Shown in pieces: positions 12,096-22,280 of a stretch of 64,000 bases of DNA (position 1 is the stretch's first letter; each line of letters starts with the position of its first letter). Made by a program: the position numbers and the translations under genes. This DNA is from Lunularia cruciata (lineage: Eukaryota; Streptophyta; Marchantiopsida; Lunulariales; Lunulariaceae). The stretch lies in NCBI GenBank assembly GCA_948567375.1, contig OX419758.1, positions 46,505,001-46,569,000 on the forward strand. The letters run 5' to 3'. Under the pieces are notes generated by a model that searched no databases, was not told the DNA's origin, and saw only the letters and a program-made list of their open reading frames with translations.

Positions 12096-13880
12096 CAATT
12101 CCAGACCCTTAGAGTGTTGTTTTGGAATGTTCATGGTCTCACACATACCAAGTACTCAAGCGCTCAACCTGAATTTGACCATGCACCTTTATCTTGTGTC
12201 ATCCTTCTTTCTTGCCTCAATAGAACCACATTACCTATTGATCATGTCTTTAGAGTGAAACTCCGTCTTGATTTTCACAAGCGAGATTTGTACCAACAAG
12301 CTATCCATGAGAAATTGAGCTCTATGGAGTGGAGTTCTGATTTTCAACAACGTAGTGATCAGTTGATTGAACTTCTTCAATCTCATCAACAACTCTATTT
12401 CCACGAGGTTCTCACAAGAAGAGACTTGGTCTCCCTTGCAATAGGTGGTTTGATGCTGACTGTAAAATGGCAAGGATCAAAGCTATGGATAGGTCTCTTG
12501 GTCAGATTGCACAAAATCACGCTTTTGTCTCTTATAGAAAGTTGGTGAAGTGCAAGAAGCGAGCGTTCTTGAGACTCAAGGGGGTTGAGTTGAGCATTGA
12601 ATTGAGGAGCAATCCCAAGGCTTTTTGGCAAAAGGTAACCATCAGATCTCCATCTCCATCGCTGGACGTGAATGAGCTTTGTGAATATGTGAAGGATCTG
12701 TACTTTTACCCTGATGCTCCAAGCATGGCACCTTGCCTTGGATCTGCTCTCACCATCTCTGAAGCTGATGTCCACTACCAATTGAAGAAGTTGGCCAATG
12801 GTAAGGCTGAAGACCTTGATGGACTATATGTTGAACTTCTGAAGTGGGGTGGTAGCCATCTGATTTCAGTACTCACTTCTCTCTTGAATGAGGCCATCAG
12901 GTGTGGCTTTCCTGATAGATGGTGCTTCAAGAAGGTAGTTCCTATTCACAAGTCTGGTCAGAGAGATATTGTCACCAATTACCGTACCATTCTAGTGGGT
13001 AGTATCTTTGCCAAGTTGTACGGTCGAATTTTGGAGTCTAGGTTGAGTACTTGGGCTAAAAAGCACAGAATTTGAGCTAAGTGCCAAGCGGGTTTCAGAT
13101 CAGGCTTTAGTACTTTGGATCATCTATTGTTACTCCATGTTTTGTGGTGGAAATCCAAAGGTGTTGGGAGAGCTCTCTATGTTGCATTTATTGATTTCAA
13201 GAAGGCCTTTGATAAGGTGCTTAAGAAATCTCTAAGTGGGAGACTCACTCAAGTTGGTGTTTCAGTTGATCTGATTGGTGCTATCTCTAGACTCTATGAC
13301 AAAGTGGTTGTGAAAATTTCATCTTTGAGCTCTCAAGATGTCCTTAGCAGAATGGGTGTGATTCAAGGCTGCTCTCTATCTCCAACTCTATTTGGAATCT
13401 TCATCGATGATCTGGAGAGATTACTCATGGAAACTGGAGCTACTGGTGTACAGGTTGGCTCTTTGATGATACATGCACTACTGTATGCAGATGATGTAGT
13501 GCTTCTCTCCACCAATCCAGAGGGTTTACAGAAGCTGTTGGATTCTCTTCTCTTGTTTTGCAATGAAACAAAGATGGAAGTGAACCTTGACAAGTCCAAG
13601 GTGATTGTGGTAGGTTCTAAAGGTGTCACACCTTTCTTTTTTGATGGATAGCAATTGGAGCAGGTTTCTTCTTACAAGTACTTGGGCCTTGAGTTTTCTC
13701 ATGACTATAGTTGGTCTACTTGTGTGAAGATGAGAATCAATGCAGGCTTTAGAGCTTTGTATTCACTCATGAACCGCTCTAGACTTGCTCACTTTACCAC
13801 ATGGGAGTTGAAGAAGGTGCTGTTCAGATCTCTTGTGCAGCCGGTGGTTCTCTATGGTGCTCAAATTTGGGGTCCAGGTC
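12096..13880 (+). pseudogene. LINE ORF2, endonuclease-deleted and broken
   Basis: Begins directly after UAG with QFQTLRVLFWNVHG, then jumps from KYSSAQP to FDHAPLSC, losing about 240 endonuclease residues. A 1-nt loss near 12385 shifts the frame. CGA to TGA at 13073-13075 and CAG to TAG at 13649-13651 break the RT. The RT still shows AFIDFKKAFDK, GVIQGCSLSPTLFG and YADDVVLL. Non-functional as it stands. Confidence 0.85.
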
Positions 13881-14375
13881 TGAACTCCAACTTCAGCAAG
13901 CAGGAATTCAAAAGAAAGCCCTCTCATAGCTGTTTCCAATGAGTCCAAGATTGAAATATTTGGACATGGAACCAAAAAGTTACAAGGTGTTGAAAATTGA
14001 GCTCAAACCCTAAAATCTCCGAGAGATGGCAGAATTCGAATCTTTATAACTTTCTTTTTGTATGTGCTCTGGAAGCCAGCCTAGTATCAATCGAAAGAGC
14101 TTCCAAAGGCGCTTCCAATGCTACAAAAATCACTCCATTTGGACACCATATGATTAAGATTCGAACTCTCAAGTCTAGCTCCTGTGTCAGAAATTTCAAT
14201 CACTCATAACGTTTCGCACAAAGCTCACAATGATACAATCTTGCTGGCTATGGAAAGGTCTTGGCAAGGTGCTTCGAACGAGATCAAAACCGCAACGTTT
14301 GGACATGTACTTAGGGAGATATGGCTTCTCAAACTTTTGGGACTCCTCTCTTCTTAAACTTTCGAAACTCCACTC
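13881..14375 (-). repeat. Inverted piece of LINE type-B 5' UTR
   Basis: The reverse complement matches 16574 to ~17067 (start GTTTCGAAAG-like near 14358, through modules 1-3, ending at the GCTGAAGTTGGAGTT phrase). It sits between the plus-strand LINE ending at 13880 and an inverted ORF2 segment from 14384. It has no coding content. Similar pieces lie at 30700-31225 (minus) and 50817-51340 (plus). Confidence 0.75.
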
Positions 14376-16086
14376 CTACCAAAGTAGTGAGTAGTGAGTA
14401 CTGAAATCAGTTGGCTACCGCCCCACTTCAGAAGTTCAACATATAGTCCATCAAGGTCTTCAGCCTTACCATTGGCCAACTTCTTCAATTGGTAATGGAC
14501 ATCAGCTTCAGAGATGGTGAGAGCAGATGCAAGGCAAGGTGCCATGCTTGGAGCATCAGGGTAAAAGTATAGATCCTTTACATATTCACAAAGCTCATTC
14601 AAGTCCAGCGATGGAGATGGAGATCTGATGGTTACCTTTTGCCAAAAAGCCTTGGGATTGCTCCTCAATTCAATGCTCAACTCAACTCCCTTGAGTCTCA
14701 AGAACGCTTGCTTCTTGCAGTTCACCAACTTTCTATAAGAGACAAAAGCGTGATTTTGTGCAATCTAAACAAGAGACCTATCCATAGCTTTGATCCTTGC
14801 CATTTTATAGTCAGCATCAAACCACCTATTACAAGGGAGACCAAGTCTCTTCCTGTGAGAACCTCGTGCTTTGGACCTTTAGTACTTTGGACCACCTATT
14901 GGTACTTCATGTTTTGTGGTGGAAATCCAAGGGTGTTGGGAGAGCTCTCTATGTTGGCTTTATTGATTTCAGGAAGGCCTTTGATCAGGTGCTGAGGAAA
15001 TCTCTAAGTGAGAGACTCATTGAAGTGGGTGTTTCAGCTAATCAATGCAGGCTTGTGTGAAGATGAGAATCAATGCTTGTGTGTGGCTTGTGTGAAGATG
15101 AGAATTAATGCAGGCTTTAGAGCTTTGTATTCACTCATGAATCGCTCTAGACTTGCTCACCTTACCACATGGGAGTTGAAGAAGGTGCTGTTCAGATCTC
15201 TTGTGCAGCCGGTCGTTCTCTATGGTGCTCAGATTTGGGGTCCAAGTACTAAGAAGACATGGTGGCAAAAGGTGGAGAAAGTTCAGAAATTGTTTTTGTG
15301 TGATGAACTTGGGGTGAGGACTCAAACTCCTTATGTATTGATGCTTGCTGAAACCCGGTTTTTACCTCTTGAGGCTGAAGCTTTGTTTTTAGCTATCACA
15401 TATGCCACTAAGGTGAGGTCCGTGGAGCATGAGAGACTTCCCTACCAAGCTTTTTGTGCCACTCTATCTGCCGGTTGGTATACAGATCTGGTTGCATGGG
15501 CCACACGGTGGAATGTTTCAGAGCGACATTGGAGATTGGAGCCTATTGCACTACGAGAAGTGATCAAGGAGCAGTTCTTACTTTGCTTATGGTAGCAGCC
15601 CGGTACCAAGATGGTGTTCTATCAGCAGTTTGTAAATCCTATGTTGGTGTATTGTGAGCAAGATTATCTCTTGGCTAGGATTTCTACTTCACTTAGACAT
15701 ATTATTGCTCAATATAGAACTAGTTCTCATAGACTAGAAGTAGAAAAGGACGTTGGCAGCAGATAGAGCACTCCATGCGACTTTGCAAATTGTGTATTAT
15801 GAGCAAATTTGAGGATGAGCATCATGTGTTGATTGTTTGCCCTTGTTACATGCAGATTAGAGTTAGACATCAGATTACTTGTAGTGATTTCTCAACTCTC
15901 TTACAGGTTGAAGCTTTAGCGTTAGGGAAGTACATGACAGAGGTTAGTGTACATCGGACCAATTTGTTACAGATTGGTCAGATGCCCTAGGCCCTTGCCT
16001 AGGCTCACATTTCATGTGTTTTGTATTGTGTTTCTAGCCTTTTGACTCTTTGGGTCTTTCGAGCTCTATATTTCATTGTTCATTGT
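14376..16086 (+). mobile_element. Twin-primed LINE, RT catalytic region deleted
   Basis: 14384-14868 is ORF2 in minus orientation (VNCKKQAFLRLKG through ANGKAEDLDG to WGGSQLISVL). From ~14869 it switches to plus orientation at STLDHLLVLHVLWW and runs to the ORF2 stop (15988-15990), the 3' UTR and a TTCATTG tail ending near 16086. The RT core between VSAN and CVKMRINAGF is missing. At the joint (15037-15115) a phrase of the form CTTGTGTGAAGATGAGAAT is repeated. Further damage: CAG to TAG at 15595 and a 1-nt loss near 15748. Confidence 0.8.
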
Positions 16087-16560
16087 TCAATTTGATTGGT
16101 GCTATCTCTAGACTCTATGAGAAAGTGATTGTGAAACTTTCATCTTTGAGCTCTCAAGATGTCCATAGCACAATGGGTGTGATCCAAGGCTGCTCTCTAT
16201 CTCCAACTCTGTTCGGAATCTTCATCAATGATCTAGAGAGTCTACTCATGGAAGTTGGAGCTCCAGGTGTACATGTTGGCTCTTTGATGATACATGCACT
16301 ACTTTATGCAGATGATGTAGTGCTTCTCTCCACCAATCCAGAGGGTTTAGAGAAGCTGTTGGATTCTCTACTTTGCTTTTGCAATCAAACAAAGATGGAG
16401 GTGAACCTTGACAAGTCCAAGGTGATTGTGGTGGGTTCTAATGGTGTCACGCCTTTCTTTTTTGATGGACAGCAATTGGAGCAAGTTTCTTCTTATAAGT
16501 ACTTGGGCCTTGAGTTTTCTCATGACTATAGTTGGTCTTCTTGGTCTACCCATTCATTGA
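16087..16560 (+). mobile_element. LINE ORF2 fragment containing RT catalytic box
   Basis: Starts directly after the previous TTCATTG tail with NLIGAISRLYEKV and ends at HDYSWSS near 16548. It keeps GVIQGCSLSPTLFG and YADDVVLL in one open frame. Both ends are truncated. A short unassigned linker (16549-16573) separates it from the next element's 5' UTR. Confidence 0.8.
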
Positions 16561-16573
16561 AGGTGTTGACTCA

Positions 16574-17588
16574 TTGAAGTTTCGAAAGTTTGAGAGGAGA
16601 GGAGTCCCAAAAGTTTGAGAAGCCATATCTCCCTACATACATGTCCAAACATTGCGGTTTTGGTCTTGTTCGAAGCGCCTTGCCAAGACCTTTTCACACA
16701 CACCAAGATTGTGTCACTCTGAGCTTTGTGCGAAACGTTATGAGTGATTGAAATTTCTGACACAGGAGCTAGACTTGAGAGTTCGAATCTTCATTATATG
16801 GTGTCCAAATGGAGTGACTTTTGTGGCATTGGAAGCGCCTTTGGAAGCACTTTCGATTGATACTAGGCTGGCTTGCAGAGCACATACACAAAGAAAGTTA
16901 TTAAGATTCTAATTCTGCCATCTCTTGGAGATTTTAGGGTTTGAGCTCAATTTTCAACACCTTGTAACTTTTTGGTTCCATGTCCAAATCTTTCAATCTT
17001 GGACTCATTGGAAACAGCTATGAGAGGGCTTTCTTTCGAATTCCTGGTTGCTGAAGTTGGAGTTCTGTGGAAGAAGTTTCAAAATTCATCAATCTGTGTT
17101 CTTGTGCGGTTGGTGGTGCTCAAATCTGCAACTTTCAGAGGCTGGAACTTTGGACTCATTAGAAGCATCTTGTCAAGAGCTATTGATTGAAATTCATTTC
17201 ATAGAATTTGAAGCTTTGTGCTTGCAGTTATGAGCATTTGAATTCTGTGATTCAATGAGGTTTAGAAGTTTACCATAGAGAACTCTAGAGGCCATAACTT
17301 CATGTCTATTGGCTCAAATGACTTCATTTTTGATTCATTGGATAGAATTTCTCAAGAGCTTTTGATTGAGTCATCTATTGTAGATTTAAAGTACTGTAGC
17401 CAAGGTTATGAATTTTCGAAATCTGTTGGATTTCAAAATTTTCATGTGCGAAAAACTCAAATTCAAAAGTTTATAACTTTTGATTTACAAGTCCAAAGGA
17501 GTTGATTTTTGGTGTAGAGCTATTGGTGTTCACAAAGTGTGAGTGAACTAGAGGATACATTCTCATAGTATCTGTTAGAAATTTTAGA
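16574..17588 (+). promoter_or_regulatory. LINE type-B 5' UTR, six degenerate modules
   Basis: About 1.0 kb upstream of an intact ORF1. Module cores (TCCAAATGGAGTGACTTTTG-like, then TTGGAAGC or similar) begin near 16644, 16804, 16983, 17147, 17313 and 17492, spaced 160-180 bp; the fourth is shortened. By analogy with mouse L1 5' UTR monomers this may be the element's promoter, but that is inference. Confidence 0.6.
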
Positions 17589-18428
17589 ATGGAAGCTTCC
17601 AAGATGATGCAAGACATTGCTGAGATAGCTTCAAAACAACAACAGCTTGCTGAAATGTATAGAAAAGCAAATGACTTCCACAAGGAACTCAAGAGCTTTT
17701 TTGCCCCCATGTCTCAATGCATGAACACTCTTATGGAAGATTTGCAAACCGGAAGAGCTGATGTCTTGACTGTGAAAGAATCTCTGAATTCAATCACCGT
17801 AGATATCCAAGAACTCAAGAAGAGTAGCAATTTGATGTTAGACTCCACCAAGGGTATGGTGGATGCTACTGAGAAGGTTGCTTCCTTGGGAGCACAAGCC
17901 ACCAACATTGCTTCACAAAATGGAGGGCTGCAAGAGATGGTTGACACATTAGAGGTCAAGATGAAGTCATATGCTGAAGCTACGAAAGTGGCTCAAATCT
18001 CTTACTTGCAAGAGCATGAGGTTGAGAAGGAGAACCAATTGGTGAGAATGAAGAACTTGAGGATTTCAGGTTTGCCTGAGATTGAGAAGGAAGACACCAA
18101 GGCCATAGTGTGTGAGTTTATTGCTGATTCTTTGAGAGTCCATGATCCTCAGATTTTGCAAGCATATAGATTGGGACAACAAGGTGCACAACCAAGAAGC
18201 ATTTTGGTGAGGTTTGGCTCAGAAACTCTAAGGAATGCAGTGATGGGGAACAAAGCTATACTAAAGGGGCGCCGTATCTGGTTGGACCCTGATCTCACAC
18301 CTCTCCAATGGCAAGCAAAGAAGGGAGAATTAGCAAAGGTAAAGGAGGCTCAACAAGCAGGTTTTGTTGCATTCTTGAGAGATAATAGAGCTGTGATTAC
18401 TCAAAAGAAATTATCAGCTACTGCATAG
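17589..18428 (+). CDS. LINE type-B ORF1 protein, intact, 279 aa
   Basis: Starts MEASKMMQDIAEIASK. Residues ~10-150 are rich in heptad-like hydrophobics and charged residues (coiled coil expected to trimerise). Residues ~155-245 carry NLRISGLPE, RSILVRFG and RRIWLDPDL, resembling the RNA-recognition and C-terminal domains of L1-type ORF1 nucleic-acid chaperones. Ends ...LSATA then TAG (18426-18428). The next codons CAA TTC CAG continue in the same frame into the endonuclease. No internal stop. Confidence 0.85.
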   Translation: MEASKMMQDIAEIASKQQQLAEMYRKANDFHKELKSFFAPMSQCMNTLMEDLQTGRADVLTVKESLNSITVDIQELKKSSNLMLDSTKGMVDATEKVASLGAQATNIASQNGGLQEMVDTLEVKMKSYAEATKVAQISYLQEHEVEKENQLVRMKNLRISGLPEIEKEDTKAIVCEFIADSLRVHDPQILQAYRLGQQGAQPRSILVRFGSETLRNAVMGNKAILKGRRIWLDPDLTPLQWQAKKGELAKVKEAQQAGFVAFLRDNRAVITQKKLSATA

Positions 18429-19237
18429 CAATTCCAGACCTTTAGAGTACTGTTTTGGAATGTTCATGGGCTCACACATACCAAGTACTCCAGCGCTAAG
18501 CCTTTGTGGGATGATGCTGATCTGATCAATCTTGTGGAGACATGGGAACATGAAGGAAACACCATTCAAGACATTGAAGGATTCACTCTTGTTGGTTCAA
18601 CCTGGAACAAGCGGAGACAACACAAAGGAAGGGGCTTTGGAGGTATTGCTACTTACGTCAGATTTGGCTTTGAGAAATCAGTCTCTTTGATAGGTCAAGA
18701 TTCAAGTGGACAATACCAATGGCTGAGGATTGGTGGAGTTGCCACACCTTGCTTCATTGCTGTTTGTTACTTTGCCCCGTTGACATCACCAATCTATTCA
18801 AGTGGACTTCTCAACACCATGCAGCCTTTCCATTCCTTGACGAAGGATGTGTTAGAGTTTCAAAGTAAAGGTGCAGTCCTTGTTCTTGGTGATTTCAATG
18901 CTAGGATCCAAGCCTCTCAGATCCCTGACTTGAGCAACCTTGAGAATGATCCTTTCCACAGCTTGATAGACCATTCTAGTGCTTGGTCACGCTCTTCCAA
19001 AGATCCTATGTCCAATTCCATGAGTGAGTACTTTTTGAGCTTTGGTGCCAATTGTAGCTTGAAGATCTTGAATGGCCTTTCTCAATTTCCAGAAACTTGT
19101 AAAAGCACATGCTTTGCTTCAGGTGGATCAAGCACCATAGATTATATGCTCACTTCAGCTAATGATATCCATCTTGTCTCAGATTTTGCTATTTTAGATC
19201 CTCAACCAGAATCAGACCATGCACCTCTATCTTGTAC
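18429..19237 (+). pseudogene. LINE ORF2 truncated after the endonuclease domain
   Basis: Open frame after the UAG: FWNVHG, VETWEHEG, GGIATYVR, VLGDFNARI, STIDYML and SDHAPLS are all present, so the APE endonuclease appears complete. At SCT it jumps at 19237 (shared CAT) into the last ~80 bp of the element's 3' end. RT and C-terminal parts are absent. Confidence 0.85.
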
Positions 19238-19318
19238 CATGTGTTTTGTATTGTGTTTCTAGCCTTTTGACTCTTTGGGTCTTTCGGGCTTTATATTTCA
19301 TTGTTCATTGTTCATTGA
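19238..19318 (+). repeat. LINE 3'-terminal ~80 bp with hairpin and tail
   Basis: GTGTTTTGTATTGTG, the AGCC-TTTT-GAC-TCTTTGG-GTC hairpin, GGGCTTTATATTTC and three TTCATTG-like units. It abuts the truncated gypsy element at 19319. It could be the true 3' end of an internally deleted LINE or an independent micro-insertion. Confidence 0.85.
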
Positions 19319-20033
19319 GATCCGCAAGTTGTTCTGTGATGGTTTGGAGTGGATCTTTTGGTGGAGGTGCAAGAACTGGAGCAACTACTGCTTGTGGTGC
19401 AACCCTTGTCACCAAAGTATCAGAAGTTCCACCATACTTGTAGCCTTGAGGAGGATGCACAACCTCCTTCACCACCAAATCACTCTCATCCCCTTCCAAA
19501 CTCTCCTCCATACAAATTGCGATCTTGATAGCTTCAACCTTGGAAGAAGGTTTCTCATATCTCACCTTGCTTCTTATTTGTGGTCTCAATCCTCCCACAA
19601 AATTCTTGGTGAGCATGGCCCCTATGCCAATCATTGTAGTCTCCACATCATCCCCACCCTTCCTCAACACTATGCAAAATCTGGACTCCAACTTTTCCAC
19701 TCTTTCCACATAGACCCTCACTTTCTCTCCATCTCCTTGCTTGAAAAATGTAACCTCACTCATCAATCTCTCATAACTCTCATCAGGAAGAAAGTTCTCA
19801 ATGAGTGCTGAAGTCAAAGTCTCCCAAGACTCCTCTTCCCTCTCTCTCCTCTCTCTCTTTTGGTATTCTGACTCATACCATGTAAGTGCTGCATCCTCAA
19901 AGAAATCTGGTAATAATGAGGCCCACTCATTCTTCCTCCTCTCATTGTTTCCTATGCAAGCTCTCTTGAAGTCTCTCACAAAGGCCTCCACATCTTCTCC
20001 ATCCTTGCCAAAGAAAACCGGAAGTTTCCTCAT
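19305..20033 (-). pseudogene. Gypsy-type gag (retrotrans_gag) protein, C-terminally truncated
   Basis: Starts MRKLPVFFGKDGEDVEAF, then WASLLPDFFEDAALTWYE, SWETLTSALIENFLP, YVERVEKLESRF and FVGGLRPQIRSKV, the usual capsid-domain wording of plant gypsy Gag. After ADL the last codons (N E Q stop) come from the adjoining LINE tail, so the natural C-terminus, expected zinc knuckle and pol are lost. A purine-rich leader (pyrimidine-rich on the plus strand, 20040-20100) precedes the ATG. Confidence 0.85.
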
Positions 20034-20269
20034 CTTAACCCCTCACTATCTTTCTTTTCTCTCAAATTTTTTTTTTCTCTTTTCTTTTCTCTCACTCTAT
20101 TACTAATAGAGTATATACATGACTAACACCATCTGAGAATAATCCACTCTAGGGAACACAAAAGGTTCAGGTTGCTCCAAGATTTCTATAACAACATCAA
20201 ATCCTAAAGTGCATATTAATCTAACTCTCATGGATAGTTTATCCATAAGTTGAAAGATTATCTCCATCA

Positions 20270-20767
20270 CTAATCTTGAGAACTAGCTGATGAAGGTGGT
20301 AGTATTTCTGTAGCTGTACTAAGACTCTCTCCAAGATCCTTCACCAAAGTTTCCAAAAGTGCTTTTACTCCACTACACTCATGTCCTTTTGGAAGTCCTT
20401 CAACTCCACAAACCTCACACAACTCTTTGGTCTTAGATCTTCTCCCTCCCAATCTTGGTGAAGAAGGTCCAACATGCAAACCCAAGTCAAGTAAGCCTCT
20501 CCTTTCCCTCAATCTCTTGCTCTCAAAGGTCAATGGACATGAACTTGCCTTATGTCCCTTCTCTCCACATAGAAAGCACTTACACTCACTCTTTCCTCCA
20601 AGTGGTGTAGGTTTTTGGATCCTCTCAACACTCTCTTCAAATTCTATTGTAAACTCTTTTTTCCTCAAATCCACCCCTACAATCACCTCAAACCCTTGAG
20701 GAACCTTGCATAATCTCAATTTCCACTCTTGATGACCCTCCATGTTCCCCAAGATGAATCTAAACAC
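20270..20767 (-). CDS. CCHC zinc-knuckle ORF upstream of gag in the LTR element
   Basis: 166 codons including the stop. A CCHC knuckle reads CFLCGEKGHKASSC, and a second Cys/His cluster CEVCGVEGLPKGHEC follows about 45 residues later. The N-terminal part (GFEVIVGVDLRKKEF) is unrecognised. Zinc knuckles normally follow the capsid domain; here one precedes it in a separate reading frame. It could be an extra ORF of the element, a displaced gag segment or a captured gene. Function not assigned. Confidence 0.6.
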   Translation of the reverse strand: MFRFILGNMEGHQEWKLRLCKVPQGFEVIVGVDLRKKEFTIEFEESVERIQKPTPLGGKSECKCFLCGEKGHKASSCPLTFESKRLRERRGLLDLGLHVGPSSPRLGGRRSKTKELCEVCGVEGLPKGHECSGVKALLETLVKDLGESLSTATEILPPSSASSQD

Positions 20768-21603
20768 TCAAACATGCTTTTTGTTGATCTCAAACTTCTC
20801 ATGCATGAGATCTCCACTCTGCAGAATTGACCCTTCCTCACAATGTCACTCAAATCTCCCAACCAATATGTCACAGTCCTCTGAAATTTTCCACACTTGA
20901 TCATAACTCCAGTGCGTCCCTCCTTGCAAAATTTCAGATCTTTTCATCGAGCCATTTGGCCTAGACACCTTTCTATTCAGCATCCATATTTCAAATTTGG
21001 TCTGAAAACCACCCCCCTCACTTCAAAAACTCATAACGCCCTGCGAAAAATCGATCTCTCTCTAATTTTTGTGGCAGCAGGTAGGATACAATGCACTGAA
21101 TTTTCTTGGAAAATTTCAGGACAATTCTCTGAAAATTGAAGAAATGGCAGACTCTGTACAATTTTCCAAAGAGCATGCAATTGCGGGAGGAGTTTACCCT
21201 ATCAACTTTCAAAAATTCTAGCCCAGTGCGCATAGAAGCTCTCTCAATAATTTCAAGTGTGCTAACTGAAAGATAACCCAAGCTATCATGTGTAGAAATC
21301 TCAAGTCCAGATCTCAAACTTGAGATTTTGCCCAAAATCACCTTAATCCCCAAAATCTGCAATCCATCTCACACAATCTCTCCAATTCCTCTCATGTGTA
21401 CAAGATGTACAAAATCACCTCAAAGACATCATAATGAACTACAGGGTATACAAATGGATCTTGGTTCTCTAACATAAGTTCAGCCCTCTCCTCTCCTAAT
21501 GTTCTCACCAAGTGAGCTCTCATAGCCTCCTTCTGCCTAATGTAGAATTGGACGCGGAACATTATCTTGCCTTCTAGAGAGGTCCCGGCAACGGAACCAA
21601 AAA
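20768..21603 (-). other. Leader of the LTR element with primer-binding site
   Basis: Directly after the LTR the minus strand reads TGGTTCCGTTGCCGGGAC (21599-21582), similar to the plant gypsy primer-binding sites that start TGGCGCCGTTGCC. The rest holds short frames (for example 21625-21392) without recognisable domains. No tRNA identity is claimed. Confidence 0.6.
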
Positions 21604-22280
21604 TGTGAGCCGGCCTATCTCTCACTCAGGATGAACCTCTGATGGCTATTATGGTAGCGCACCATGGACTAAGAAGGCAAGGAACCCCAACTCCATCATA
21701 CTCCTCCAAGGCTAACACTCCAAGACTCAAGACATTGCTCACTAGAGAACTCAATGAGAGAGAGATAGTTGCAAATGAAAGGATGATGAGTACCTCCTCA
21801 CCCCTTGTTTATATACTTGTGAAATAGTTACGTACCAAAGTTACTAATTACCATAATAACTCAAGTTACTAGACTAAAAGTCAAGTAAAGTCAAAAAGTA
21901 GAAAGGAATATCCATTCACATGGGCATATTCCCCTTATCTTGACCCAACCACTAAAGCAAGGATTCCTTCACATGGGCTATCCATGGACTAAAGAAGAAT
22001 CCAAAACAAAAAGGCTTGCGGGCCCAAGAGTTCTCAACTCTTTCTCCAAAGCCAAACACCTAGGAATAATACCAAGTCAACACACTAAAATCCAAAATAG
22101 TGGTGCTCATCTTTTCTACTTCCTCTAAAGTAAGGTCCACTCTATCTTAGCTATGACTAACTTTAGTTAACCATGACTAATATAGAACCATCCTTTATCT
22201 TTATAAATAATATCTCTTAAGTACTTGTAATACCAAGCTAAATATCACAATACCACACACATACACAAATGGGTGTTACA
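21604..22280 (-). repeat. Long terminal repeat, 677 bp
   Basis: Begins TGTAACACCC at 22280 and ends CTCACA at 21604 on the minus strand, giving TG...CA termini. It is followed at once by the primer-binding site. The partner LTR is absent, so target-site duplication and age cannot be read. Confidence 0.8.

Larger units (their letters stand above)
11166..13880 (+). mobile_element. LINE type A, endonuclease-deleted, 3'-truncated
   Basis: Starts with the type-A leader (GCAATGTCTACTTGAAAATC), then ORF1 at 11256, the UAG junction, and ORF2 lacking most of the endonuclease. It is cut off at 13880 within the WGPG segment, where an inverted type-B 5' UTR begins. The same endonuclease deletion and one identical ORF1 nonsense codon are found in the minus-strand copy at 31240-33866, so both descend from one already defective progenitor. 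Confidence 0.82.
19319..22280 (-). mobile_element. Truncated Ty3/gypsy-like LTR retrotransposon (5' part)
   Basis: Minus-strand order: LTR 22280-21604, primer-binding site ~21599-21582, leader, CCHC ORF 20767-20270, gag 20033 to ~19319. Protease, RT, integrase and the second LTR are missing. The 5' LTR edge interrupts LINE ORF2 exactly at the codons for KSGQ (22281), showing insertion into a LINE. The left end is fused to a LINE 3' tail. Confidence 0.85.

Noticed and set aside
19275-19811. Plus-strand ORF of 178 codons
   Set aside because: It is antisense to the gypsy gag ORF and starts inside a LINE 3' end; no recognisable product.
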